Below, one piece after another: positions 44,338-56,887 of a stretch of 64,000 nt of DNA. Within the stretch, counting starts at the first letter, position 1. Every line of letters begins with the position of its first letter. The notes under the pieces are model-generated. The model did not search any database. It was not told where the DNA came from and worked only from the letters and a program-made list of their open reading frames with translations. Where the stretch lies: the NCBI GenBank assembly GCA_028023455.1, contig JAQFVV010006306.1:2507001-2571000 (forward strand), written 5' to 3'. This DNA comes from Epiperipatus broadwayi (Eukaryota; Onychophora; Udeonychophora; Euonychophora; Peripatidae). The position numbers and the translations under genes were made by a program.

Positions 44338-45787
44338 CCCTATACACTGTTTTGCTTAAGTGCCTAATTCTATTGTTAAAGTAATGGAACACGTATATTC
44401 AATGATAAATGGTATATTAAAATTAAATGTTTATTGAAAATATCCAAACGTTTTGTACCTAATTTTTGACATATTTATTATAATTTGCATTTACAAAATA
44501 TCTAAAATATTATTGGATATTAAAAAAATTATGATAGAAATTATTTTGACAGTTTGTGAATTTGGAGATATTTACAAATGTTTAGTAAAAGAAATATGCT
44601 TATGCAAATATTATTAAGGAATAACGATTGTTCTTAATGGGTAAATGAGAATTACATTTAATGTGTATTTAGATCTGTTGAGTACCTCAATGACACATAT
44701 TACTGTCGTCACTTAAGATATATTTTTTTTGGTTTTACACTTTTGCCATATCTTATCACTTTTTAAAGTATTTATTAAATTGTTTTACCAATTTCGTTTT
44801 TTTTTCATGTGCATTTTGCTTAAAAGTTAGTCATTATTAATGATTGTAAATATATATATATAATTGTTTAATCAATTTATTTACGGTTTTGGACTAAATA
44901 TAAGTGTTAATCCATGTTCATTTTCATTCAATTAATTTCAGCATCAGCAAAATTTTAGTATAAATGCACCCTTTTTTACGATTATTAAAATGTTCCAATT
45001 TTTTAAAGACAGTTTCATGTTGTAAATAAATTAACCATGGTGAATATTATTTAAGTAGATGTTTTATTAATATATTTTTTAAAAGAATATTAGAATTTGT
45101 TTATTGTTATGACTAGAATCTAGATAATCAGAAGTGTTTTTTTTTAGGTTTAAAAGAAAATTATGTTCAAACTGAAATTATGTTTAGAACAAATAGAATT
45201 CATAAAAAAAACTTATTTTTTTTTGTATGAATAGAATACCAATTTTTTTTTTATTTTTTAAAAAACAACAACAAACAAACTATTTTTTTTAAAAATTGCC
45301 AATTAGAAATTGAATGAGAACATTTTGCAAGACTTGATCCAGAAAGAAAGCATTTTTAGTGAACAAAAATTAAACCTTCAATACAATAGCTAAAAATAAG
45401 GCAAACAATAAACAGATGGCTGCTAAATGAATCCAAATGTTTTCTAGCTATAGAGATATTATTATATTTTCTTGCATAATTTGTTTATTTTAATGTTTTC
45501 ATGTTAGCATGTATATATTTTAAATGTCAGTGTATTTAGAAGTTCATTTTTTTCTTATATCTTTACTATTATCATTTTCAATAAAATTGGAGTAGTAAAG
45601 CGGCCATTTTAAAACATATTCTTTTCAAAAAATTGCTAAATATATTTAAGTCACTGATAATATTTAGTGAAGAAGAAACTTTTTTGACTTTTTGCGATGT
45701 CTATGTTTTTAATTATTCATTATCTCTGTAATATAATGTTCTTTTTTTTTCTTAATTTCCTTATGTATTGATTTCTACTTTTACATA
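44338..45787. other. Long AT-rich stretch
   Basis: Several T and A homopolymers (45240-45290). I see no gene or known repeat. Confidence 0.6.
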
Positions 45788-45945
45788 GCATACCATTTAC
45801 ATCAAACCCTTTAACAATACTATTTTTTATATCAAAACTTTATTCTAACAGTTTCGACTGTCTCGCAGTTGAAACTGCTAAAATAAAGTTTTCATATAAA
45901 AAAATAGTATTGTTAAAGTGTTTAAGAAAATTGTAAATGATATAT
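45788..45945. mobile_element. Family D short hairpin
   Basis: Arms of about 65 bp, left ATTTACATCAAACCCTTTAA and right its worn inverse, meet at AACAGTTTCGACTGTCTCGC and AGTTGAAACTGC. The CTGANGA half of the motif is deleted. Confidence 0.8.
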
Positions 45946-47764
45946 GTTACTATCTCTGTATTTGAATTGTGATTCCAATGTATATATGGTCATAATATTA
46001 AAATGTATTTTGCATATTTATCTACATATTTATATTAGTTGTATACTTTAGATCTCTCTTTTTTTTTTTTTTGTCAATGAAATGTTCTTTATAAGAGGCA
46101 TTTGAAACAATGTATCAACTGATTACAGTGTAAAGCTGGCCCTGGGAGGGAATTTAGTCACTTTATTTCTCTTCTTTTTAATAACTTTTGGGCTAGTGTT
46201 TACATTATTTTATCAATTTACATTTATAAACCTTTTGAATGTTTCACCAAGAAAAGATAATACAGTTTTTATTATTGATATAAGGTGCTTAGCATGCTTT
46301 CGATGTTAACGGTCAGAATCACAGCGCTCATCTCTTTGCAGGAACTAGCTTAAACTAATTTTATTTCATCTATTAAATGTGATATTTTCTAACTTGTAAA
46401 CTTTATTCTCTTTAATGTAATATGATAATTGTATTTGAGGCAATCATATTATCCTCACCATATCTGATGATTATATGTAGTACTCTCAATGAGTTTTAAT
46501 TGCTTTTTAACTTTAGCTTTTATTTTTGACTATTAGTTTTCCTTCTTATTATATGCTTAATAATATATTGAAGACTTACCTGAACATCATATATTAAATT
46601 TTATTTTTTCATTATATGATTAATCTTATTAATTTTTGAAAATATTTTTACAATTTTTTTTGTTCCTTTAAGTTTTATTATGATTTTTGTTTTTTTGTTA
46701 AACTAAACTTAATAAATGCTAAATTTAAGTCTGGCGTGAATGGCTGCATAGATTTGTAAAGTTATATTAGTTTAATTAACCTTTCAGTAGGGATCAACGC
46801 AGCAATGCATCAAAAGCTTTGGATCGTTCTAAATCAGTTATTTTTAAAGCTGTGGTGACATATTCATACTTGTTGGAAACTTTAGAAAAAGTTCCATAAG
46901 ATGCTGCCATCTCTTGAATTATTTTACAAGTAAAAAATCAATACTAGGAGGGTTTTAGGTTAAACAAAAGAAGAAGGCCAATTCTGATTGGTTGGGCCAT
47001 CCATTCTTGATGCTTATTGGCTGATAATTCTGCTAAATATTTTTTCACCGCTGAAAATGAAAATATATGTTTTAGAGTGTTTTTTTTATTATTTTTCATA
47101 CATATTATAAATGATCTTCATAACATCTGCTGAAAATATAGTTATTTTACAAAAGTAGTAAGGTTTTATTAAAAAATTGTATACTTTACACGATTGTAAA
47201 TTGAAAAGAAACCAGCGATAGCATTTTTCGACATCCTGCCAAGAGTTTACATTGCCCCAAGCTGTTTATTTAATTTTCAAACAAAGATTAATGTTTTAAA
47301 ATATTTTTCTAGCATTTATTTACATATTACCATGTATTTTGGTTAAAATATACTGAAAATATAATTATTTTTAGAAAGATGCTCAGATTTTACTAAAAAA
47401 ATCTTAAAAAATTCGTAACATTTTTAATAACGTAAATCTGGGAGGGATTTAAATGACGTTTGCATTGCTTCTAATTTGCTCCTAATATTTTCTTTGATTT
47501 TTCCGCTTTAGAATATTTCTATAAAATACAAATAAAAATATATTTTTGAAAAAACATTCGTTTACTTTCCTAACATTACAAATAATTAATATACTTTTTG
47601 AAAACGAAACTAAAATTAATATATATTAAAAGACAAAAATATTTTTATCAAAGAGTTTGTCAAATGACCAATTAAAACTTTCAGAGTTTTACCTCTCTTG
47701 GCCAATGATGAAGTGTCCTTCGGAAAGGTTAAGGGAGGGTAAATCTTAGGTTATTTGTTTCGTA
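45946..47764. other. Quiet region with a CCAAT cluster
   Basis: Mostly AT-rich. Near 46978-47030 there are CCAATTCTGATTGGTTGGGC and CTTATTGGCTGAT, and near 47700 GGCCAATGATG: CCAAT boxes on both strands upstream of the GC-rich segment at 47.77 kb. They could be promoter elements, but no TATA or start is convincing. Confidence 0.4.
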
Positions 47765-48190
47765 GTTAAATTGGGTCAATGCATTGGATATATTGGTGTA
47801 ATTAGTAAATGTAGTATGAGATCTGCTACGTGCAGGATCACCTTATATGCCGCACTCGGGCGAAATAAGCCTTTCTTATTGACCATCGGAGACATACGAT
47901 ATTCCCTGCTCCTTGGATCACCCCATTGCCTATGGAATGGGATAGTAAGACGGAAAATGCAGTCCCTTCCTATGGAGTTTTTTTTATTGTTCTTCTCGCC
48001 AGACAGATGTAGTATTCCTGTACTGGACAAGAGTCAATGTCTTCTATAACCATGCTGTTCAGATGTGCATTCCTGACAGTATGGTATTTGTGCTGTCGTA
48101 TTCGTGCTGCATTAAATACATCAATGTATCAGATGGATTGACGTTGGTTTGACTGCGACCTTTTGGCCTAAGGTTAAATAAGGGATAGAA
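47765..48190. other. GC-richer segment, open on both strands
   Basis: Base composition is near-balanced here while the flanks are strongly AT-rich. A 92-codon frame (47771-48049, +) and an 84-codon frame (48030-47776, -) overlap. I recognise neither. It could be an untranslated exon, a retrocopy of an RNA, or a foreign fragment. A TTTTGGCCTAAGGTTAAATA near 48162 only vaguely recalls the U2 snRNA 5' end. Confidence 0.4.
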
Positions 48191-49330
48191 TATTTTCTTT
48201 TCAAATGCAATCTATGTAGTTTATTTATACTCGACACTCTTAAAAATATTATCAAATTCATCTGTGCTGATTGTTTAAAATAAAAATTTAAATTTAAAAA
48301 TCAATAACCAACCTGAAATAATAAATTTTGTTCCTCAATTTTATTTACATATGCGTTAATAAATGTTTGTGTGTTAATTACTGGCAGTGGCTTATTTTAT
48401 TTTTTTTAAATATTAATATATTTTGAGAATATAAATCTTTATGAAAACTTATAAGAATTTATATTATAAATTATCTCTGCTGTTCCTGAGCTAGTGACTA
48501 GGGCTGGCGGTTATGATAAAATATCTATGTAAACGTTGGATCATTAACAGCGCGTATCTGCCTACTCTATAAATTTTCTAGATTCGAGTAGCCTAGTGGC
48601 GCCCTGTATTGCAGATACGGTAAGACTCGATCGATCTCCAAATTCCCGACCGTTATAATATATAACTTAGCTCTGAATCTTTTTATGTTAATTGTATATT
48701 TTATTAAGAAGCTTTGCAAGTTAGTATTTAATACTCCCAAAACTTGTGCTGAGTCAAGCTGCTATAAAAAGGATAGATACAATATATCTTAAAAACCCCA
48801 ACCCAGCTTTCGGTGAATTCTCACCAAAATCCAACAGGAAATAAACAATGCTATTAAGCAGATGAATATATAAAGCTTAAAAAATATGCTAATTATTGCA
48901 GAGAGAAATGTAAATTTATAAATGTCAGATGTACCATTTTTTTTTGAGAATGATTTGAAGTGCTTGTGTAAATATGTAAAAAAGATTAATGAAAGAAATC
49001 TATTCAGCATCTAATAATTTTTTTATCGTGGTCATTTTATTTTTATCATCTAAAAACATTTGAATTTCACACAAACCTAATTAATCACTGAAATATTTTT
49101 CTATGTAATTATATATCAAGTTCATTTCATTTCATAACGTTTGGAATTTTCACTTGTTTAGATATATATGGTGTCAAAGTTTACTGTTTTTTAATACAGT
49201 TTTATTATATCATTCAGAAATTTGAGGGCATTATTTTCTCATAAAACCATACAAAAAAACTTAATATTAATTATCTATTGTCTTTTGTAAATAAATTGAC
49301 TAACTCCATTTTTTTTTACTAGTTATACTA
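48191..49330. other. Stretch with a small GC-richer patch
   Basis: 48490-48655 is less AT-rich (GTAGCCTAGTGGCGCCCTGT, GATACGGTAAGACTCGATCG) and holds a good splice-donor-like ACG/GTAAGA. It has no reading frame worth calling. Confidence 0.5.
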
Positions 49331-49334
49331 ACAT

Positions 49335-49840
49335 TATCATCAGTAATTGCAGATATTAATTTAGACATATCTATTTCTACTTTTGAAACAATATTTATAA
49401 ATGCTTTCGATAATTATCAAAAGGAGAAAACTCTTAGGTAATATATAGTATGCATCATTATCATCTGTTATAGAATGTTCTTGGGAATAAAATATGTTAG
49501 AAAAGTTAATTGCTAATTCCATGATCTCAATATTAAAGCATATTGTATGTAATAATAGAACTATTTGACTCATCACATTAAACAGGTTGTTCTCAAATAA
49601 TTGATAACTTATAATAATTTTTTATTTGAAAAATCCTCATAAAAATGATTTCCCCACCATATTACCAAGATTATCATCAGTAATTGCAGATATTAATTTA
49701 GACATATCTATATCTGAAATAATATTTATAAATGTTTGTGATGATTATCAAGAAGCGAAAACTTTTAGGTAATGTATAATATGCACTATTATAGTTTGTT
49801 ATAGATGTTCTTGGGGATAAAATATGTTAGGAAAATTAGA
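49335..49840 (+). repeat. Direct duplication of about 170 bp, 336 bp apart
   Basis: ATTATCATCAGTAATTGCAG begins near 49333 and 49669, continuing to ATAAAATATGTTAG at about 49500 and 49834. In both copies the plus frame from SVIADINLDIS to KTLR or KTFR is open, with a 6-bp in-frame deletion in the second. Each copy is preceded by a CAG and followed by GTAAT, so duplicated exons are conceivable. Similar divergence outside the frame argues for plain duplication. Confidence 0.7.
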
Positions 49841-50164
49841 TATGACAGACATTTCTATGCAATGCAGGTGTATAGAGATGCATTAGTAGATATTTGTGGA
49901 CAATTCAAGAGACACGATTCTTCAGCATCAGAAACAGTCAGATTATTGCACTACTAACGATGAAATTCATGATTATACTTAATAGTTCTTAGTCAATTGA
50001 TTGTTTTCTTGTTAACAAAATGTTAAGTAAAAATTTATCATCTTGGCTTAAAAGTATTTACATATACTTCCTGTGCGCTTAATAAATAATTACAACTTGA
50101 CAATAGTTTATATATTTCCAGTATAAAAATCGTAATATTAACTCATTGAAATCGCAAGATTTCA
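49841..50164. other. Stretch without recognised features
   Basis: It contains the family H terminus GTGCGCTTAATAAATAATTA near 50076. Confidence 0.55.
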
Positions 50165-50450
50165 TGAAGGTTAATTTGTAAAGGAAATAGTGGACTTAAA
50201 CAATGGAGAGAACAACAGCTTCATGCTCCCAAATCAAGATACTTCAGATTAGCCTATATAAGTCGAAATTTAGGTTAAAGATAAGAAGGCTGATCTTATC
50301 TTTATAAAAATCACTATTTTGTATCGTGGTTTGAGAGGTCCCTCTATTGGCTATAACCTGTATCAAATGCATCTTGTAAAAAATTCAAGATGCATTGGCT
50401 ATAACCTGTATCAAATGCATCTTGAAATTTTTATAATAGTCGAGCAATAT
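50165..50450 (+). mobile_element. Family H copy with internal duplication
   Basis: TGCTCCCAAATCAAGATACT, then TCAGATTAGCCTATATAAG and GGTTAAAGATAAGAAGG. The phrase TTGGCTATAACCTGTATCAA occurs twice (about 50347 and 50397). Confidence 0.7.
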
Positions 50451-51513
50451 ATTTATTTTTGTCGTTTTCAAGGTTCTTTAATGTGTTTCTACCTGTGGTT
50501 AAATATTCTTTTATTGATTTTTTTTATTTGTTTCAAGAATCTTTAAAAAGATATGGTGAATATTTTAAGCATTCTTTGATATACTTTTCATCATTAAATT
50601 GTTTTCATGTCTAACTATAGCATTTGAGATGTTAAAATTAATTGCTAACTGCAGATGTTTTTAAATCAAAGATGTGATGTATATGTATCTAATGTGATTA
50701 AAAAATTGGAAATGTATATATCATCTAGACAATAAATCTCATTTAAATGTAACTTTGTTAATAACTTATCATGACCAATTATTATCTTCTTTTCCTCTCT
50801 TATAAGTTATCTCACATCCTCTTCCCTCGGACTATGCTATAAATATATGACCCAATGAAACATTTGCATCGAATTAAGAAACCTGAACTCCACACTTCAA
50901 CATATATGTTGATGCTGAAGCAGTCAAATCTGTTGCACATATTTTGCTTCACTGTCTGGTGATATTAGGAACCTTCAAACAGAGGTTCAAACTCGGTTTT
51001 GTACTAGTAAATCACTAGGGAGTGCAGGTACATATATGCACACGATTATTTCCTCCCCTCTTGTTAGTTAAGCATTATTTTGATTAAATAATACTGATTT
51101 AATTCTGAAATATTTAAATTTCCATCACTGTAAATAGTCATGCATGTGTGTGTATGTGTTACAGATAAATGGTATAATTATATTTTATTAAATATGTTTC
51201 AGTTTTTTTTTTTATTTTATTCGTGTATTATTTTATTTGGGCTGATGTAATACCAGAGAAAGTTCTAGAGAGTAATTAAAATCTAACTGACAGTTACAAA
51301 CAAAAGAACGTGCCTTGTTTAAATTTAAAATGTCTTTTGTAAAGATTTATTTTAAAAGATCCTCCATTAATGGAAAATATATCTCTTGAATCTATTTCCA
51401 ACTCGAAATAGATTGAAACAATACTCTCTTGAACTTATCTCATTGTCATCTTTTAAAAAATTATAACAGTTGACCATTAATGCACATCCGGGTCTCGCCA
51501 GCGGCAGGCAAAT
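50451..51513. other. Stretch without recognised features
   Basis: AT-rich, slightly less so after 51240. Confidence 0.6.
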
Positions 51514-51646
51514 AGAAAGTTCTAGAAGGTTTCAGTGGTGTATAAATACAGCCCGAATTTCTATGTTAAACACTCTGTGTTTTATTTTCAGAAGGTGTTG
51601 CAGGACAAACCTGCGGCACTCAAATTTAAAAATATGGCTCGTGAGT
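51514..51646 (+). promoter_or_regulatory. Promoter-like cluster: HSE, TATA, start codon, splice donor
   Basis: GAA, TTC and GAA in alternating 5-bp register at 51515-51527, with a fourth imperfect unit (TTT), match the heat-shock element pattern nGAAnnTTCnnGAAn. TATAAATA follows at 51541-51548, then about 90 nt that would be a 5' UTR, AAATATGGCTC with ATG at 51634 in a good Kozak-like context, and GTGAGT at 51641. A first coding exon of seven bases would result. No downstream exon was found in the window, so a retroelement promoter or coincidence remains possible. Confidence 0.35.
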
Positions 51647-51881
51647 AGAGGTAGAAATTTGCTTTCCTGATCTTTCCAAGATCAGCTCCATACCGCTATA
51701 CTCCCATGCCATCGCCACTTAAAGACTTTAAATGAACTCTTAAGCTAACTCTGAAAGGATGCCAGCCATTATTTTTCCAAAAATCTGCCTTGCTGACTTT
51801 ATTTTTCAAATTATCTTCCTATACGCGTATACAGCCGTCAAGTCTTCAAACAACAGAAGGTAATCCTCTACCGCAAATATG
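51647..51881. other. Low-copy stretch after the promoter-like cluster
   Basis: Less AT-rich than average, with a small palindrome GATCTTTCCAAGATC near 51671. No frame. Confidence 0.5.
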
Positions 51882-52028
51882 AACTTTAAAACCTCCATTT
51901 ATGTGCTTTTTAATGTCTTTAAAATGTAACTTTAAAATCTCCATCTATGTGCTTTTTATTTTATTTAAAATGTAACTTTAAAACCTCCATCTATGTGTTT
52001 TTTTTTTATTATTTAAAATGTAACTTTA
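51882..52028 (+). repeat. Minisatellite, three units of 46-48 bp
   Basis: Units begin AACTTTAAAAYCTCCATYTA at 51882, 51928 and 51974, with a partial fourth at 52022. They differ by a few substitutions and T-run length. Confidence 0.92.
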
Positions 52029-53935
52029 CCTATTTCATAATCGGTGATGTAGTGCCGATTATTATTAATTTCTTAAAATAATGACTTTTTCTAATGCACG
52101 AATCTATAATTTTATTTTCTAAATATATTTGCTGGGTTTCACTCTTGCTATCTTATTATTTTAAATGCAGCAAACTTTTAACTTTATTTTATGTTTGAGT
52201 ATATATTATTTAATATGCTAATAATTCAATCTAGCGAACCGATCTTGTCTTAATTTTCTATTCCGCCATTATGGAATCTTAAATAATTAAATGTAAGCTT
52301 TCTTACCTAGCCCCAAAGTTCGCTCGATTGAATAATGTTACTGAATTGTTCTATGTGTTTCATGGCATACTATCCGTTGCCATATTTAAAGATATCAATT
52401 TATTATTATCTTAACGCTATTGATTTAGTGAATTTTAATATTGAGTAAAGTAAAGCTTTGTGACCTTACCTAAGCTAGTAATCTGTCATTTTGCTTATCA
52501 CACCATCTAACGTGATGATTTTAATTAATTTTTCTACTTGTCAAGCGTATTGATATTTGTTTAATGATGGGAACTACATATTCTTCCTCTTTATGTTTGA
52601 CTTTCTAACCAATATTTAAGGTCAATTACGTCCCATTAAGGATGGTTTAAACTGTATCACATTATTACGCCAGATCTTATTATTTATGAGGGCCTTAATA
52701 CATCAGTGTCATTACAGACCTGAAACTTATTAGCATTGCTTACCCTTGATAACATTAGAACATTTATATCTTGCTATGTCAAACTACCCGGCATTCCCGG
52801 ATTATTTCGTAAGGCACATTTCTTAAAGGAGTTTGGAAGCACCGACTCCATGGGTTGTATCAGGTTGTAGCTAGGCTCTGCATGGGATAACATTGTAGAA
52901 CCCCGAAACCATGAAATCCCTTCCAACCATTTCTTTAGATGCCATCTGTCATAAGTGCAGGTGAGCTTTATGTTCGTTTAAGTTGATGAAGCTTCTCATT
53001 TTTTTTGGCATTATCATATCGGTCAGCACCACAGTTATTAATATTTTACATTCCCCACTATTAGTCTATTAAGTCGTAATGCTATGATTTTATAAACCAT
53101 CCCAATCTTTCATTTATTTATATTTTATCAGTTAGAAATGTCATGTTTTAAAGCTTATTTAAGCTATCCGCCCTCTCATTAAACGATCTTTAGATGCGCT
53201 GAGAAATAACTTTCAGTAAACCCTACCAAAATCTAATAATGTAACCAAATGTGCAAATAAATGTTTTCTTCTTAAATCATTAACAAAAATCGTTAAAGAC
53301 TGTATACATTTTGTAATTTATCATATACTTTAATTTGCCATTATGATAAGCTGTAATAAAACCAAATTACATTTGTTTGAAATTCGTCAGATCATTTATG
53401 TTTTTATTAAATAGATCATGGCATTCAGAATAAAAACCTTGTAAATTTGATATCTTTCATTAGCGTATTAAGCCGCATCGTTTTGATTATTTAATGATTT
53501 TATTCATATTTGTGCCTGGTATTTGCGTATTCATTAATCTATTCTCCAATATGTCATTTATGGAATGCGCAAATCTCTACCGATAATTATGTGAAACCCA
53601 GATAGTATTAATTATGTATGAATAGACTTGCAGTATATTCTCCATAATTGTTTACCCAAAATTCTAACCAATTATTATTATTATAAATAAATTAACAATT
53701 AAATAAGTTATTCTCTGGTTCTATTTTGTTCCTTCCATGCATGCACATCTGTGATTGTATTGCATGATATATGATAGAGTCCACTTGCCATTAAGCTAGT
53801 CTATGATATTTGTGAAGGATTCGTAGCAAATAGTAAGATAGTTATAAGGTAGATGATCTTATTGGGAGGGGGGGGGTTACAGGTCAGGTTAACCAATTTT
53901 CCTATAGATCTTTTGTTTCTCTGCTGTCACTCTGG
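52029..53935. other. Low-copy region, possible intron
   Basis: This is the longest stretch in the window without obvious repeat families. A GC-richer patch at 52780-52965 (GGAAGCACCGACTCCATGGG, then AGTGCAG/GTGAGC, a donor-like site) keeps a frame open for about 40 codons, but I recognise nothing. It would suit an intron of a gene starting at 51.57 kb; that is inference only. Confidence 0.4.
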
Positions 53936-54360
53936 GACAGGAATTAATAGAATTTCATTTGTTATCATCAGAAATGTTGTTCATGGTGTTATAGATTTGG
54001 AAATTAGGCAATAGGGCAGAGTTCATGATTATTCCTGAATTATGTATCTTGCATATGATTGGACTCGAGGTACTTTTGCCTAGATGCTAGCTCTTGTTAG
54101 ACGAACATACAATTCTGACTGGTACAATGCTTAGACAAATTCTTCTTAGGCTGAAGAATGTGCACCAATCTCAGATGTTACCCGATATATTTTTTTCTGT
54201 CTGTGATCTATCTCTGCAATCCTATAGATTGTACCATTTCCATTTTATAATAGGAATGGTCTCTTGGCACATATTGTAGTATGTGAGAGTGTGTGTGCAT
54301 AATATTTAAAGCTTAAAAGGATGTAGGAATAAACCTAGTCAAAATTTACATATTTATTTA
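53936..54360. other. Stretch without recognised features
   Basis: A G-run (GGGAGGGGGGGGG) lies just before, near 53867. No gene. Confidence 0.55.
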
Positions 54361-54525
54361 AATAGAGAAAGGCGCTAACCTGTATCATATGCACCTTCAA
54401 TGTTTATAATAGTCGCTATCCTGTGTTGAGATTTAAGAGGTCCTACTATAGTCAAAAAACTACATCGTTTGATTATTACAAATGTTGAAGGTGAATATGA
54501 TTACGGTTAAAGCCTTTCTCTATTT
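54361..54525. mobile_element. Family H short hairpin
   Basis: Left AATAGAGAAAGGCGCTAACC and right GGTTAAAGCCTTTCTCTATT are inverted, with CACCTTCAATGTTTATAATA and its partner inside. The family terminus CTATGCGCTTAATAAATAAT lies at 54540. Confidence 0.8.
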
Positions 54526-55491
54526 AATTACACACTTCCTATGCGCTTAATAAATAATCAGAATGATACATTTATTTAAGATAAAATTAGGAATGGCTTA
54601 GATATTGATTAAATGGTAAAATTTTGGTATAAATATATATTTTTAGTTACTATAAATTATTTAAAATCAAATATAAAAAGATCTATTTAATACAAGTATA
54701 TTTATTTCTCATTTTGAAGGAAGTGTAACAGAAAAAAAAAATTGAATAAAACAAAGTTTATTCTATTATACATTTTAACTTTCTTATTCAATTGTAATTC
54801 TGATTAAACGCTGTGTGAACTAAGAAAAGTTTGAAAATGAAATTCTTATACAAAATGGAAAATAAGAATAGCTATGTTGCTATGATTGTGATATTATAAA
54901 GATATCGAAGGCATGCTCAGCATTCTATATTAAGAGTATAAGAATTCCATGTTTAGCCATTATTATTTCTTCCTTCATATAAGAATTTCAGTTCCAAGCT
55001 TTTCTTAGTTCGTGTTTCCAAATGGTTAATCTGAAAGATGTTTTTTCTTTATAATGCACATTAATTGCAGTTAATTCAATAATCTGTTGTTTTTACTTAG
55101 TTAATATAAATTAAAAAATAATTATTATCTTGTTTTTATTAATCATGATGAAAATTACTTAATTATCCCGTTTTTAAATTCCTTTGTACTACTATAAATA
55201 ATAGGTTTAGATGAACTAATTATTCCTAGATTGTAAAAATACAGAAAGACAGTGGCTAATTTCCACATTAGCAGAGTTTGAACTTCCAGAGGAGTGATGC
55301 TTTTTCTGTGATGGTTCAAAGTTTATATATGTGCGTACTAGACCCGCATTTGCCATCGGAGAAGATCAGAAGCTGAATGGAGTTGACTGATTGCCAATAT
55401 TTATCTTATATAACGAGGGCAAGTCACATGAGAAATTTATATCAAAAGCCTAGCATACTGATCCTGAGAAACTCCAGAGCTATATATATAT
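54526..55491. other. Stretch without recognised features
   Basis: AT-rich. Confidence 0.6.
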
Positions 55492-55890
55492 GATATTTCG
55501 GTACTTTCCGATTTTGCCCCATGCCACCACTTGAGGGCACTTATTTCCAATAGTCAGAGATAATTTTACAGTTGCAGGGACTAATGTTTAATGATAGTCG
55601 AAGTAAAAAAACAGCGAACAACAATTTTGTATTCTAACATTTAATTAAAGTAAAAAACAAAACCAAAACCTTAAGTACTAATTAATATACTGAAATAAAC
55701 AATAATTTGGTGTTTAATCAAAGAATAAAAAAAAAAAAAAAAATAATAAAATACATAGTTACTAACAAATTGGTAGTATGTAGCATAATCGGGAGTATTT
55801 AATGAAGGTGAAAGTAAAAAAAAACAATTTTGTATTCTAATGTTTAATTAAAGGAAAAAAATAAACAAAACGAAAGTAATAAAAAATTAG

Positions 55891-56887
55891 TTACACTTTG
55901 CTAATGGCTTCTAAAATTGTGGCAAATAAATCTTCTTGGTATAATCGCCACCACATCAACTCAGCTAAATAGGAATCCATGTGTTTGTGAGCAGTTTCCC
56001 TGTCTTTTATTGCACCATTTAACTAGCTTCCAAAGTCTTTCTATGTTTTAGGTATGCACCCCAGTAGAAGGATCTACAAAATTATAACTATGATTAACTT
56101 TAAAATGTTCAAATCTTGTGTTTCTTAATTCATCAGTTTTATAGGCCTTCCAACAGTCAGAATAAATTGTTGATCCTTGTGCTATATTTTATTGAATGGC
56201 ATCAAGTAGAATGGATGCTGACTGACATGGAACAGTGACAATAAAACACTCTTTGGTTTCCCTGCATAAACCACCGAATAACCCCTGTTGCGGGAGTATT
56301 CTCCCTTATTGGTTTTCATTTTGTAAAGAGACTTTCATCTACTTCTACAATTTTTTCAGGTCCTTCAATTTTGTACAATGACCGAATCAATAAACTTTCT
56401 TTGCATACTTCTCTTAGATAACTGTTCCAAGAAACAATAATGTCTTTGCACAAATCCAGTTCATGTTTTATACATTCAATTCTTGGTATTTCTATTCCAA
56501 TAATAAATTAATTGGAAGGCTGTTAGAAATGTTATTTTAGAACCTTCAAACCACATGTCTTTGCATAGTGCTACACGACATTGGCAGACTTTTAAATTAC
56601 ATTGCCATTCGAGAGTTCGAACCTTCAAACCACATGTCTTTGCATAGTGCTACACGACATTGGCAGACTTTTAAATTACATTGCCATTCGAGAGTTCGAG
56701 CAAAGTACAATTTTATATCATGGCCGTTGGCGCAGACTTTTTGAGAGGGCAGGATATATTCTGTGGCTGGTAGATCACAAATTCTTATCATCTTGAGCAT
56801 AAAAAGGCAATCAATGGAGCTTTTAATTTTAGCGAGCAAGTAATCGCGTATTTGTGAAATGCATTCTGATTCGCAGTAATGTATCAT
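55891..56887 (-). pseudogene. Merlin transposase relic (ISXO2-like DDE)
   Basis: Starting with M at 56887, the N-terminal zinc-binding-like region reads CANGHDIKLYF, then CNLKVCQCRVALCKDMWFEG. A 79-bp tandem duplication then shifts the frame. Further on come KIVEVDES (first catalytic D, 56331-56348), GSTIYSDCWKAYKTDEL (second D, about 56125-56185), HSYNFVDPSTGVHT (about 56053-56098) and the family signature HMDSYLAELMWWRLYQ (55941-55990). It ends ILEAISKV and TAA at 55891. About 330 codons, a normal Merlin length. Several stops and frameshifts; it cannot make an active enzyme. Confidence 0.9.
56541..56698. repeat. Perfect 79-bp tandem duplication inside the transposase
   Basis: AACCTTCAAACCACATGTCT starts at 56541 and again at 56620; the two 79-bp copies are identical. 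Since 79 is not a multiple of three, this breaks the frame. Confidence 0.93.

Noticed and set aside
48155-48185. Sequence resembling the U2 snRNA 5' end
   Set aside because: Only about a dozen bases match (CCTTTTGGC..AAG), and the branch-point recognition GTAGTA and the Sm site are absent.
56597-56887. 96-codon frame taken as a stand-alone small gene
   Set aside because: It is the N-terminal piece of the Merlin transposase, extended by the 79-bp tandem duplication.
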